This document shows, in pieces, positions 38,652-46,904 of a stretch of DNA of 64,000 nucleotides. Source of the stretch: Bacillota bacterium (GTDB lineage Bacteria; Bacillota; Clostridia; Peptostreptococcales; Anaerovoracaceae). Both the position numbers and the translations under genes were made by a program. The notes under the pieces were generated by a model, which was not told where the DNA came from, searched no databases, and worked only from the letters and a program-made list of their open reading frames with translations. The stretch spans positions 29,179 to 93,178 of the forward strand of contig JAFQZZ010000016.1 in assembly GCA_017405645.1 (NCBI GenBank), given 5' to 3'. The number at the start of each line of letters is the position of its first letter. Positions within the stretch are counted from its first letter, which is position 1.

Positions 38652-39362
38652 ATGCGTTACGACGGAAGACAAAATGACGAGATCCGCCCGGTGAAGATCA
38701 CGCCGGACTACCTGATGCATCCGGCGGGCTCGGTGCTGATCGAAATGGGCGACACCAAAGTGATCTGCACCGCATCGGTGGAAGAGAAGACCGCCCGCCA
38801 CCTGACCGGCACCGGCCAGGGCTGGGTCACGGCGGAATACGGGATGCTGCCGGGTTCCACCGGAAGCCGGAAATCCCGGGAGCGGAATAAAGTGGACGGC
38901 CGCAGCCAGGAGATCCAGCGGCTGGTGGGCCGGGCCCTTCGCAGCGTGGTGGACATGGAAGCCATGGGCGAGCGGTCCGTATGGATCGACTGCGACGTGA
39001 TCCAGGCGGACGGCGGCACCCGGACCGCTTCCATCACGGGAGGCTACGTGGCCCTGGTGCTGGCCTTCCGGAAACTGGTGGAGGAAGGCATCCTGGAGAA
39101 AGTGCCGGTGACGAACTACATCTCCGCCATCAGCGTGGGGATCATCGACGGGGAAGTCCGGCTGGACCTGCCCTATGAGGAGGATTCCCGGGCCGGGGTG
39201 GACATGAACATCGTCATGAACGATGCCGGCGAATACGTGGAGATCCAGGGCACGGCGGAAGACGGCGCCTTTACGCCGGAGGAACTCCGGCAGATGCTGG
39301 CCTTCGCGAAAAAGGGCTGTGAGGAACTGATGAAAATACAGAAGGAGGTGCTGGAAGCATGA
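38652..39362 (+). CDS. rph: Ribonuclease PH
   Basis: A 236-residue phosphorolytic 3'-5' exoribonuclease for tRNA maturation. '[16 protein letters not shown]' and '[19 protein letters not shown]' are the N-terminal signatures, '[20 protein letters not shown]' the phosphate/RNA-binding segment and '[18 protein letters not shown]' the active-site strand. It is coupled to rdgB by an ATGA overlap. Confidence 0.97.
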   Translation: MRYDGRQNDEIRPVKITPDYLMHPAGSVLIEMGDTKVICTASVEEKTARHLTGTGQGWVTAEYGMLPGSTGSRKSRERNKVDGRSQEIQRLVGRALRSVVDMEAMGERSVWIDCDVIQADGGTRTASITGGYVALVLAFRKLVEEGILEKVPVTNYISAISVGIIDGEVRLDLPYEEDSRAGVDMNIVMNDAGEYVEIQGTAEDGAFTPEELRQMLAFAKKGCEELMKIQKEVLEA

Positions 39363-39946
39363 TGACAGTCATTGCGGCAACAGGAAACGAACACAAACTC
39401 AGGGAACTGAAAGAGATCCTGGGGAAATACGGGATGAACGTGATCTCCCAGGAGGAAGCCGGATTCGGCGATGTGGACATCGTGGAAGACGGCGAAAGTT
39501 TTGATGAGAATTCCTTTATCAAGGCGGAGGCGATCATGGAACTGTCCGGCCAGATCGCTGTGGCGGACGATTCCGGGCTGGAAGTGGATTACCTGAACGG
39601 GGCGCCGGGGGTGCATTCCGCCCGGTACGCCGGTGAGCATAAAAGCGACGAAGACAATAACAATAAACTCCTGAAGGAACTGGAAGGAGTGCCGGCGGAA
39701 CAACGGACGGCCCAGTTCGTTTCCGTGGTCACTTTAATGTATCCGGACGGAAGAATGGTTTCCGCCCGGGGGTTCTGCCCGGGGCAGATCCTCTTTGAAC
39801 CCCGGGGCACCGGCGGTTTCGGCTACGATCCCCTGTTCCTGCCGGACGGCCAGGACCAGACCTTCGCCGAGATGGACCAGGAGACCAAGAATAAGATCAG
39901 CCACCGGGCCAACGCGCTGAAGAATCTGGAGTCCATGCTGAAATAG
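39359..39946 (+). CDS. rdgB: XTP/dITP diphosphatase (RdgB/HAM1 family)
   Basis: A 195-residue house-cleaning pyrophosphatase. '[18 protein letters not shown]' is the HAM1 N-terminus, '[20 protein letters not shown]' the metal/purine site, and '[10 protein letters not shown]' and 'SHRANAL' the C-terminal motifs. The start is either ATG 39359, overlapping rph, or the next codon ATG 39362. Last gene of the maintenance run. Confidence 0.97.
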   Translation: MMTVIAATGNEHKLRELKEILGKYGMNVISQEEAGFGDVDIVEDGESFDENSFIKAEAIMELSGQIAVADDSGLEVDYLNGAPGVHSARYAGEHKSDEDNNNKLLKELEGVPAEQRTAQFVSVVTLMYPDGRMVSARGFCPGQILFEPRGTGGFGYDPLFLPDGQDQTFAEMDQETKNKISHRANALKNLESMLK

Positions 39947-39947
39947 C

Positions 39948-40001
39948 AAAAAAAAAAAAAAGAACGTGAGCTTTCGATTTGGAAACGCTCACGTTTTTTA
40001 T
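39948..40001. terminator. Bidirectional terminator with a 14-A tract
   Basis: A 9-bp stem (39963-39971 with 39987-39995) plus an inner TTTC/GAAA is flanked by fourteen A's (39948-39961) on the left and a T-run on the right. It terminates rdgB rightward and the yihY operon leftward. Confidence 0.9.
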
Positions 40002-40909
40002 GATTCCGGTCGGGTATCCCGGAAGGCTACGTTCACGATGATGCCGAAGACCAGCATGAAACTCATCATGAAGAACCACAGGATCAGGACGATGATGGAG
40101 GTCAGGGCCCCGAAGATCGCGTCCAGCCGGAAGAAGTACCGGATATAGATCAGGTAGGCGATGGAGGCCACCATGATCCCGATGGTCGCCGTGATGGAGC
40201 CCGGCAGCACCTCCCGGTAGGGAAGGTTCGTGGCCGGCATCCGGCTGTAGATGAAGGTCAGGATCAGGAAGGACAGCACCATGACCACCGGCAGGGCAAA
40301 CAGCCGGTAGATCCGGTAGATCAGATCCGACAGCATGCCGACTTCCACGTGGGAAACCCAGATGTCCAGGAGTGTCCGGCCAAATACGAAGAACACCAGG
40401 GACAGTACGACCAGCAGGATCAGCAGCAGGGTCAGCGCCAGCGCTTTCATGAAACGCCGGAACATGGCCATGGGCACGTCCCGCATGCTGGCCTGGATCA
40501 GGTTGTCCGTGGCGTAGTCGGCCACCTTGATCAGCGTGTACATCCCCCGGGTCGACAGGTACAATGTGATCGCAAAGAAGATCAACGTTGCCAGAAACCC
40601 GGAACTCTGGTTCTGCTGGGAGAAGAACGGGATGAGTATGCTGCTGATCTGGGCCGGCAGGTAATTCCGCATCAGGCTGACGATCAGGTTGGTGCCGGAG
40701 AAGAAGAAGTTGGCCATGTAGTTGAACAACAATACGACCGGCGCCGTGGATAGCAAGAAGTAATACGCCAGACCCGGTGAAATGTTCAAATAAAACGGGT
40801 CTGACATATCTCTTACGATACACTTTACAATACTCTTAAACCGCTGAACAACAGAGGGTTTGATATTCGGTTTTGGTGGTTTGTTCAAGTGTATATTCGG
40901 TTTGTTCAT
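39998..40909 (-). CDS. YihY/UPF0761 (BrkB-like) membrane protein
   Basis: A 303-residue protein with six predicted membrane helices and the YihY family features 'GLAYYFLLSTAPVVLLF' at the first helix, 'STRGMYTLIKVADYATD' near 125 and 'ALTSIIVLILWFFMMSFMLV' near the end. Function is unproven; the old ribonuclease BN label is not supported. Third gene of the ser operon, starting 7 bases after serA. Confidence 0.9.
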   Translation of the reverse strand: MNKPNIHLNKPPKPNIKPSVVQRFKSIVKCIVRDMSDPFYLNISPGLAYYFLLSTAPVVLLFNYMANFFFSGTNLIVSLMRNYLPAQISSILIPFFSQQNQSSGFLATLIFFAITLYLSTRGMYTLIKVADYATDNLIQASMRDVPMAMFRRFMKALALTLLLILLVVLSLVFFVFGRTLLDIWVSHVEVGMLSDLIYRIYRLFALPVVMVLSFLILTFIYSRMPATNLPYREVLPGSITATIGIMVASIAYLIYIRYFFRLDAIFGALTSIIVLILWFFMMSFMLVFGIIVNVAFRDTRPES

Positions 40910-40916
40910 GGATCCT

Positions 40917-42080
40917 TTATTTAATGACCCGGACGGAAATCAGACCGTCGAAACGGATCGCGGCCGCCTCTTCCTCGTCGATGCTTCTGTCGATGTCGAT
41001 GAGGGTGTAGGCAACATTGCCCCGGGTCACTGCGGTCATGTTTTCGATCTTCACTTCCAGCAGTCCGTCGCAGACGGAGGTGATGTTGGAAATGCCGTCG
41101 TTGGTGTTTTTGTGGATAAAGGCCAGCCGCCCGGCGGTTCTCGGAACACCCATCCGGCAGGCGGGGAAGTTCACCGAGTTGATGATGTTGCCGTTTTCGA
41201 GATACTCCGCGATCTCGGAAGCCGCCATCATCGCGCAGTTTTCTTCCGCTTCTTCGGTGGATGCGCCCAGGTGGGGCAGCATCATGACTTTGTCATTGCC
41301 CTGGAACTGGGGGGTGGGGAAATCCACGATATACTTGGAAACCTTGCCTTCCGCCAGAGCCGCTTCCATGTCGTCGCCGTTGACGATCTCCGCTCTGGAG
41401 AAATTCAGGACCTTTGCCGGTTTGGTCAGCTTGTTCAGGATCTCTTCGTTGATCATGCCCTTGGTTTCCGGAAGCGCCGGAACGTGCACGGTCACATAAT
41501 CCGCATCCGCCAGCAGCTCATCCAGGTCCGCCGTGACTTTGGAGGTGGAGTAGAGGTGCAGCGCGGAGCTGACGGAAATATAGGGGTCATAGCCCATGAC
41601 GGTCATGCCCAGGTCGGAAGCCGTGTTGGCAACGGCAACGCCGATGGCCCCCAGGCCGATGACGGCGATCTTCTTGCCGGCCAGTTCGGTGCCGGCGAAG
41701 CTGGACTTGCCCTTTTCCACTTTTTCACTGATGCCGTCGGGTTCCAGGCTCCGGACCCATTCCACGCCGGGAACGATGTTCCGGGCGTCGGCGAACAGGG
41801 CAGCGATCACCAGTTCCTTGACGGCGTTGGCGTTGGCGCCGGGGGTATTGAATACCACGATGCCTTCGTCCGCGCAGCGTTCCAGCGGGATGTTGTTGAC
41901 GCCGGCGCCGGCACGGGCGATCGCCTTCAGGGAAGGAGCGAATTCCATTTCGTGCATCTTATAGCTTCTTACCAGAATCCCGTCCGCTGTGTCCAGGTCT
42001 TCGATGACAGCATACTTTGCCGCATCCAGCTTGGCCAGTCCTTTCGGCGAGATTTTGTTCAGTGTTGCGATTTTATACAT
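40917..42080 (-). CDS. serA: D-3-phosphoglycerate dehydrogenase
   Basis: A 387-residue NAD-dependent dehydrogenase, first step of serine synthesis. 'RAGAGVNNIPLE' is the substrate site, 'VIGLGAIGVAVANTASDLGM' the NAD-binding fold and 'MLPHLGAST' carries the catalytic His. It is the short form with a C-terminal ACT domain ('SNITSVCDGLLEVKIENMTA') that can bind serine for feedback control. Nineteen bases downstream of serC. Confidence 0.95.
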   Translation of the reverse strand: MYKIATLNKISPKGLAKLDAAKYAVIEDLDTADGILVRSYKMHEMEFAPSLKAIARAGAGVNNIPLERCADEGIVVFNTPGANANAVKELVIAALFADARNIVPGVEWVRSLEPDGISEKVEKGKSSFAGTELAGKKIAVIGLGAIGVAVANTASDLGMTVMGYDPYISVSSALHLYSTSKVTADLDELLADADYVTVHVPALPETKGMINEEILNKLTKPAKVLNFSRAEIVNGDDMEAALAEGKVSKYIVDFPTPQFQGNDKVMMLPHLGASTEEAEENCAMMAASEIAEYLENGNIINSVNFPACRMGVPRTAGRLAFIHKNTNDGISNITSVCDGLLEVKIENMTAVTRGNVAYTLIDIDRSIDEEEAAAIRFDGLISVRVIK

Positions 42081-42099
42081 TATGATCCCTTCTTGTCTG

Positions 42100-43182
42100 T
42101 TATTTGTTTTCCTTTTCGAACTTTTCCATGAATGCGATCAGCGCGTCCACGCCTTCTTCCGGCATGGCGTTGTAGATGCTGGCTCTCATGCCGCCCACGG
42201 TGCGGTGCCCGCCCAGATTTACCAGGCCGGCCGCCTTGGCTTCAGCAACGAACTTCTTGTCCAGGGCTTCATCGCCGGTGACGAATACCACGTTCATCAG
42301 GGAACGGTCTTCCTTGTTCACCGGGCACTTGAACAGCTCGCTCTTGTCGATGGCGTCATAGAGTTTCGCGGCCTTGCGTTCATTGATCTCCTGCAGGGCC
42401 TTCACGCCGCCCTTGGCCTTTACCCATTCAAAGACTAACTTCGCGAAGTAGATGGAGTAGGTCGGCGGGGTGTTGTACAGGGAATCCTTTTCCGCCTGGG
42501 TCTTGTAATCCAGCAGCACCGGGCAGTTTTCCGGCGCGAAGCCGATCAGGTCTTCCCGGATGGCCGCCACCACCAGGCCCGCGGGGCCGATGTTTTTCTG
42601 GGCGCCGGCGAAGATCAGGCCGAACTTGCTGATATCATATTCCTGGGACAGGATGTTGGAGGACATGTCCGCCACCAGCGGAATGTCTCCGGTGTCCGGG
42701 ATATAGGGATACCGGGTGCCGTAAATGGTATTGTTCATGCAGATGTATACGTAGTCCGCATCTTCCCGGAAATCTTCCCTCTTCACTTTCGGGATGTAGG
42801 TATACACATCCGGTTCGGAGGTAGCCACGACACGGATGTCGCCGAACTTCTTCGCTTCCTGCATGGCCTTCTTTGCCCACTGGCCGGTCACGATGTAGTC
42901 GGCTTTCTTGGAGTTCCGCAGCAGATTCAGCGCCACCATGGAGAACTGGGTGGTTCCGCCGCCCTGCAGGAACAGCACTTTGTAGTTGTCCGGCACGTTC
43001 ATCAGTTCCCTGAACAGCGCCTCGGCTTCTTTGATAATGTTGTCGAATTCCTTGGAACGATGGCTCATTTCCATGACGGACATACCGGCTTCGCCGTAGT
43101 TGGTCATTTCACTTGCGGCTTTTTCCAGTACTTCCAGGGGGAGCATCGACGGACCGGCTGAAAAATTATACACTCTTTCCAT
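42100..43182 (-). CDS. serC: Phosphoserine aminotransferase
   Basis: A 360-residue class V PLP aminotransferase, second step of serine synthesis. 'YNFSAGPSMLPLEVLEKA' is the family N-terminus and the PLP lysine sits in 'AGAQKNIGPAG'; 'GGHRTVGGMRASIYNAMPEE' closes the substrate site. AAAGGAGA lies ahead of the ATG. First gene of serC-serA-yihY. No T-box or serine-responsive RNA was recognised in its leader. Confidence 0.96.
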   Translation of the reverse strand: MERVYNFSAGPSMLPLEVLEKAASEMTNYGEAGMSVMEMSHRSKEFDNIIKEAEALFRELMNVPDNYKVLFLQGGGTTQFSMVALNLLRNSKKADYIVTGQWAKKAMQEAKKFGDIRVVATSEPDVYTYIPKVKREDFREDADYVYICMNNTIYGTRYPYIPDTGDIPLVADMSSNILSQEYDISKFGLIFAGAQKNIGPAGLVVAAIREDLIGFAPENCPVLLDYKTQAEKDSLYNTPPTYSIYFAKLVFEWVKAKGGVKALQEINERKAAKLYDAIDKSELFKCPVNKEDRSLMNVVFVTGDEALDKKFVAEAKAAGLVNLGGHRTVGGMRASIYNAMPEEGVDALIAFMEKFEKENK

Positions 43183-43239
43183 TTAAAACATCTCCTTTGT
43201 CTGTCTATAAATACACATAATGGTCATAAATCAACCTTT

Positions 43240-43268
43240 ATTTTATCAGAAAATCGACGGTTTTTGAA
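43240..43268 (-). promoter_or_regulatory. Promoter of the serC-serA operon
   Basis: On the minus strand, TTCAAA (43263-43268) and TAAAAT (43240-43245) are spaced by 17 bases, with TG one base before the -10. Confidence 0.6.
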
Positions 43269-43327
43269 TAGAATTTTTGGCGAAATTGAAAAAAATTTAA
43301 CGAATAGGTGAAATTCTTCGTATGTTG

Positions 43328-43336
43328 TGATATAAT
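43328..43336 (+). promoter_or_regulatory. Extended -10 promoter of the carboxypeptidase gene
   Basis: TGA-TATAAT (TG 43328-43329, TATAAT 43331-43336). No clear -35 hexamer. It lies 64 bases before the start codon. Confidence 0.65.
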
Positions 43337-43399
43337 AGTATGAATTATTGTATAAAGAAGCAGAACTTTTGCGTTCACAGGAACAATAAGGAGAAACTT

Positions 43400-44917
43400 A
43401 TGACTACATACAATAGAAGGCTTCTGAGAAGAAAACTGGGCGTTGCGGTCCTGGCATTCGTGCTGGCGTTCGCGCTCCTGGGCTCGGGCCCTGTTTACGG
43501 GATCAACCTGGTGGGCAAGGACGTGCCCGGTGTCACGGACATCGAAGGCATCGGCACCGTTCCGGAGCTCTCCGCACAGTCTGCGATCCTGATCGATGCT
43601 GACACGGGGCAGATCCTGTATGAAAAAGAAGCCTATACCCAGCGTTATCCGGCCAGTCTGACCAAAGTCATGACGGCGCTGCTTGCCATCGAGAATCTGA
43701 GCATGGACACCGTGGTCACCTGCGACGGCGAAGCGGTCGGCATGTCGGGCAGCCAGATCTACCTGCAGGAAGGGGAAGAAATGCGGGTGGAGGATCTGGT
43801 GATCGCGACGCTGCTGGCTTCCGCCAATGACGCGGCGGCTGCCCTGGGCATTACCGTGGGCGGATCGACCGACCAGTTCGTGGACATGATGAATGAGAAG
43901 GCGGCTCAGGCCGGCGCATTGAATACGCAGTTCCACAACGTGACCGGACTCCCCGATGAACAGCACCTGACCACGGCTTATGACCTGGCGGTGATCACCC
44001 GGGCGGCTTTCCGCCACGAGAAGTTCCGGCAGATCGTTGCGACGGTCAATTATACCCTTCCGGCTACAAACAAGAGCGCTCCCCGGGAAATCAAGAACGG
44101 AAACTGCCTCCTGTTTGACGACCAGCCCCGGTATACCCTGAACGGGGAACTGGTTGGGGCGAAATATGAAGGCGCCACCGGCGTCAAGACCGGCTATACG
44201 GATTCCGCCGGCAGCTGCCTGATCGGCTCCGCGGAACGGGACGGCCATGAACTGATCGGCGTCGTGCTGCTGTGCGAGACCGAACAGCATTATCCGGATA
44301 TGATCCAGCTGCTGGATTACGGATTTGAAAATTATGAAAAACTGACCCTCTGCAAGGCGGAGGACCACCAGTTCACCGTCAAGGTGAAGAATTCCGAGAC
44401 CCGCAAGATCCCGGCCGCCATGGCGGAAGACGTGAGCATCACCCTGCCGAAGGGCGCGGACCCGGACAAGGTCACCGTGAAGGAAAAGATGGAAAAGTCC
44501 TTTGTGGCGCCCATCGAAGTAAACCAGGAACTGGGCACGGTGGAAGTTTCCTATAACGGACAGGTCATAGGAGAGGTGCCGATCGTGGCCAAGACGGCCG
44601 CGCCGGCCAAACCCCCGGGACAGGTGAAGAAAGTGATCAAGAAGACCCTGAAGATCGCGGGGCTGATCATCATCATTCTCTTTGTGCTGTTCCTGATCAT
44701 CGGGTGGATCTCCCGGACCATCAACCGCCGCAGAAGAGCGAAGAGACGCCAGCAGCAGCGGGCGGCTGAGGCCAGACGGCGGAGAGCAGCCGATCCTTAC
44801 CGGAACGGGCAGCGGAGAAGACCTCCAAGCGGCAGCGGGAGCGCGCCTTCCCGGAAACGCCGGCCGGAGGACAGCGGCAGCGAGGTCCGCAGAAGACCAC
44901 CGCAGAACAAGAGATAA
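43400..44917 (+). CDS. dacF: D-alanyl-D-alanine carboxypeptidase (low-molecular-weight PBP, DacF-like) with long basic tail
   Basis: A 505-residue peptidoglycan-trimming enzyme. A signal/anchor segment lies at 12-34, then the serine-peptidase motifs S86-L-T-K89, S141-A-N143 and K263-T-G265, and a beta-rich PBP5 C-terminal domain to about 400. A membrane helix near 415-435 ('GLIIIILFVLFLIIGWI') is followed by about 70 residues that are very rich in Arg, Pro and Gln. That tail is unusually long for the family and should face the cytoplasm if the helix spans once outward-in. AAGGAG 43388-43393 supports the start. Confidence 0.94.
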   Translation: MTTYNRRLLRRKLGVAVLAFVLAFALLGSGPVYGINLVGKDVPGVTDIEGIGTVPELSAQSAILIDADTGQILYEKEAYTQRYPASLTKVMTALLAIENLSMDTVVTCDGEAVGMSGSQIYLQEGEEMRVEDLVIATLLASANDAAAALGITVGGSTDQFVDMMNEKAAQAGALNTQFHNVTGLPDEQHLTTAYDLAVITRAAFRHEKFRQIVATVNYTLPATNKSAPREIKNGNCLLFDDQPRYTLNGELVGAKYEGATGVKTGYTDSAGSCLIGSAERDGHELIGVVLLCETEQHYPDMIQLLDYGFENYEKLTLCKAEDHQFTVKVKNSETRKIPAAMAEDVSITLPKGADPDKVTVKEKMEKSFVAPIEVNQELGTVEVSYNGQVIGEVPIVAKTAAPAKPPGQVKKVIKKTLKIAGLIIIILFVLFLIIGWISRTINRRRRAKRRQQQRAAEARRRRAADPYRNGQRRRPPSGSGSAPSRKRRPEDSGSEVRRRPPQNKR

Positions 44918-44922
44918 AAAAC

Positions 44923-44945
44923 GGGGCGGCTGAGACCGCCCCTTT
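44923..44945 (+). terminator. Weak terminator/attenuator after the carboxypeptidase gene
   Basis: A 7-bp GC stem (44923-44929 with 44936-44942) is followed by only three T's and precedes the first serpin gene by 28 bases; read-through is likely. Confidence 0.5.
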
Positions 44946-44972
44946 GGTTTGGTATAAAAGGGAGAAAAAGAG

Positions 44973-46754
44973 ATGAGAAGGAAAAAAAGCCTGATACTGG
45001 TACTGGCAATGGCGGCAGCCGCCATCCTGCTGACGGCCTGTTCCGTTGCCAGCGCATCGAATTTTGAAGACGTGGATGAAAGCCAGTGGTATTACGATTC
45101 CGTGCATAAAGTGGCGGACGCGAAGATCATGTCCGGCGTGGCGAAGAACGTTTTCGATCCGGAGTCGGCGACGACCCGGGCCATGCTGGCCACGGTGCTG
45201 TGGCGGGCGGACGGCGCACCGGCTGACGTTGAAGGGACGCCGGCGGATTTCAGCGACGTGACGGAGGACTGGTACCGCACAGCCGTGGAGTACATGTCCG
45301 CTGAAGGACGGATTCAGGGCTATCCGGACGGGACTTTCCGGCCGGACCGGGAAGTGACCCGGGCGGAAGCGGCGGTCATGATCGGCAATTCCCTGAGTAC
45401 CCGGGAGATCGGCGAAAACCACAAGCTGACCGCTTTTGCGGATGCGAAGAAGATCCCGGCCTGGGCGAAGGAAGGCATTGAAGAGTGCCAGCTGGCGGGG
45501 ATCCTCAGCGGATACGAGGACGGGACTTTCCGGCCGGACCAGACCATTACCCGGGCGGAGATGGCGAAGATGCTGGCGGCCTACCAGGAACTGCCGGTGC
45601 GCAGCGAAGAGCCGGTGACGGAGGAAAATGATATGGATACGGTAACGGATCAGCTTATCCGGAACGTGATCGGGGACAGTCACGACAACTATCTGATCTC
45701 CCCCCTGAGCCTCAAGGCGGCATTCGCCATGGCGGCCAACGGCGCCACCGGCGAAACCCGGGCGGAGATCCTGCAGACCCTGGGGCTGGGAGACCTGGAT
45801 GCATACAACACCTATTTCAAAAACCTGAAAAAGAAATACACAGCGGCGGAGGAAGCCATCACGGTGGACCTGAACGATTCCTTGTGGGTAAACGAAAGCC
45901 GGAGCATCGGTTTCGGTTTCGATGAAGACTACGTCAAGCAGATGGAGAAGTTCTACGATGCCGAGGTCGGTGTGGTCCATGACGATGATGCGGTGAAGAC
46001 CATCAACGACTGGATCAGCGACAAGACTCGGGAGAAGATCAAAGACTGCATCAGCAGCAGCGACTTCACCATGGCCCTGGTGAACACCCTGTACTTCAAG
46101 GGAGCCTGGGCGAATTCCTTCGATGAAGCCGGTACTCAGAAAGGGACATTCACCAACTACGGCGGAAAGAAAGTCAGGACGGACCTGATGCACCTGACGG
46201 AGACCCTGCGCTATTACGAAAGCGGGTCGACCCAGATGATCAGCATGCCCTACGACAAGGCGTCCTATGAGAAGGACGAGGAATACGGCGGCGACAAGAT
46301 CAAGAGCTACTTCTCCGACATGGACATCAGCATGTACGTGGTGCTGTCGGATGAACCGGTGGACATCGCTTCCTTTATCAAGAAGAATGAGCCCCGGATG
46401 ACCTCCCACCTCATCGAGGTCACGCTGCCGAAGTTCACTTTCGAAAGCAAGTTTGAACTGAAGGAGCCGCTGATGGCCATGGGCATCCGGAAGGCCTTTA
46501 CCGATGAGGCGGAGTTCAGCGCCATGTCGGATCTGGAACAGAAGATCTCGAACGTGATCCAGAATACCTACATCGCGGTGGACGAAGAGGGCACGGAAGC
46601 GGCGGCGGCCACGGTGCTCATGATGGAGGCCACTTCGGCCATGCCGGAGGAACCCTTTGCGGCATTCACGGCGGACCGGCCGTTCCAGTTCGCGATCCGG
46701 GACAACAAGAGCGGGGAGATCCTCTTCGCCGGCGCCTACAACAAAGTGGAATAA
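44973..46754 (+). CDS. SLH-domain serpin, predicted surface lipoprotein
   Basis: A 593-residue protein. Signal peptide with lipobox 'LTAC' (C23), three SLH repeats at about 31-85, 90-150 and 155-205 ('GYPDGTFRPDREVTRAEAA' type), then a full serpin domain from about 220. Serpin marks are 'NYLISPLSLKAAFAMAANGA', 'VNTLYFKGAWANSF' and the hinge 'EEGTEAAAAT' (538-547), followed by 'VLMMEATSAM'; counted from the hinge, P1-P1' is T554-S555. 'FTADRPFQFAI' closes the fold. The short-Ala hinge predicts an inhibitory serpin, here fixed to the cell wall. Target protease unknown. Confidence 0.95.
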   Translation: MRRKKSLILVLAMAAAAILLTACSVASASNFEDVDESQWYYDSVHKVADAKIMSGVAKNVFDPESATTRAMLATVLWRADGAPADVEGTPADFSDVTEDWYRTAVEYMSAEGRIQGYPDGTFRPDREVTRAEAAVMIGNSLSTREIGENHKLTAFADAKKIPAWAKEGIEECQLAGILSGYEDGTFRPDQTITRAEMAKMLAAYQELPVRSEEPVTEENDMDTVTDQLIRNVIGDSHDNYLISPLSLKAAFAMAANGATGETRAEILQTLGLGDLDAYNTYFKNLKKKYTAAEEAITVDLNDSLWVNESRSIGFGFDEDYVKQMEKFYDAEVGVVHDDDAVKTINDWISDKTREKIKDCISSSDFTMALVNTLYFKGAWANSFDEAGTQKGTFTNYGGKKVRTDLMHLTETLRYYESGSTQMISMPYDKASYEKDEEYGGDKIKSYFSDMDISMYVVLSDEPVDIASFIKKNEPRMTSHLIEVTLPKFTFESKFELKEPLMAMGIRKAFTDEAEFSAMSDLEQKISNVIQNTYIAVDEEGTEAAAATVLMMEATSAMPEEPFAAFTADRPFQFAIRDNKSGEILFAGAYNKVE

Positions 46755-46768
46755 TCGATTTGTTACTC

Positions 46769-46797
46769 AAGGAAGGACGAAAGTCCTTCCTTTTTTT
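46769..46797 (+). terminator. Terminator between the two serpin genes
   Basis: A perfect 10-bp stem (46769-46778 with 46783-46792) with a GAAA loop and T-run. The second serpin therefore depends on its own promoter. Confidence 0.92.
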
Positions 46798-46810
46798 ACG
46801 ATAAGAAACC

Positions 46811-46864
46811 GTCACGAAACCGTAACGGAATTGTAAGAGGGTGCACAGGGAAGGGTGGTATAAT
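46811..46864 (+). promoter_or_regulatory. Serpin 2 promoter with three 11-bp-spaced GTNAN repeats (Pho-box-like)
   Basis: GTCAC (46811), GTAAC (46822) and GTAAG (46833) start exactly 11 bases apart. TATAAT is at 46859-46864 with TG at 46856-46857. Direct repeats with an 11-bp period upstream of the -10 are the hallmark of OmpR/PhoB-type activator sites. Confidence 0.6.
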
Positions 46865-46904
46865 TAAAATGGCAAGTTGTTTATAGAGCAAGGAGGAAAG
46901 AGGG

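Noticed and set aside
43183..43240. T-box or serine-responsive leader before serC
   Set aside because: The leader is under 60 bases and has no T-box sequence or antiterminator.
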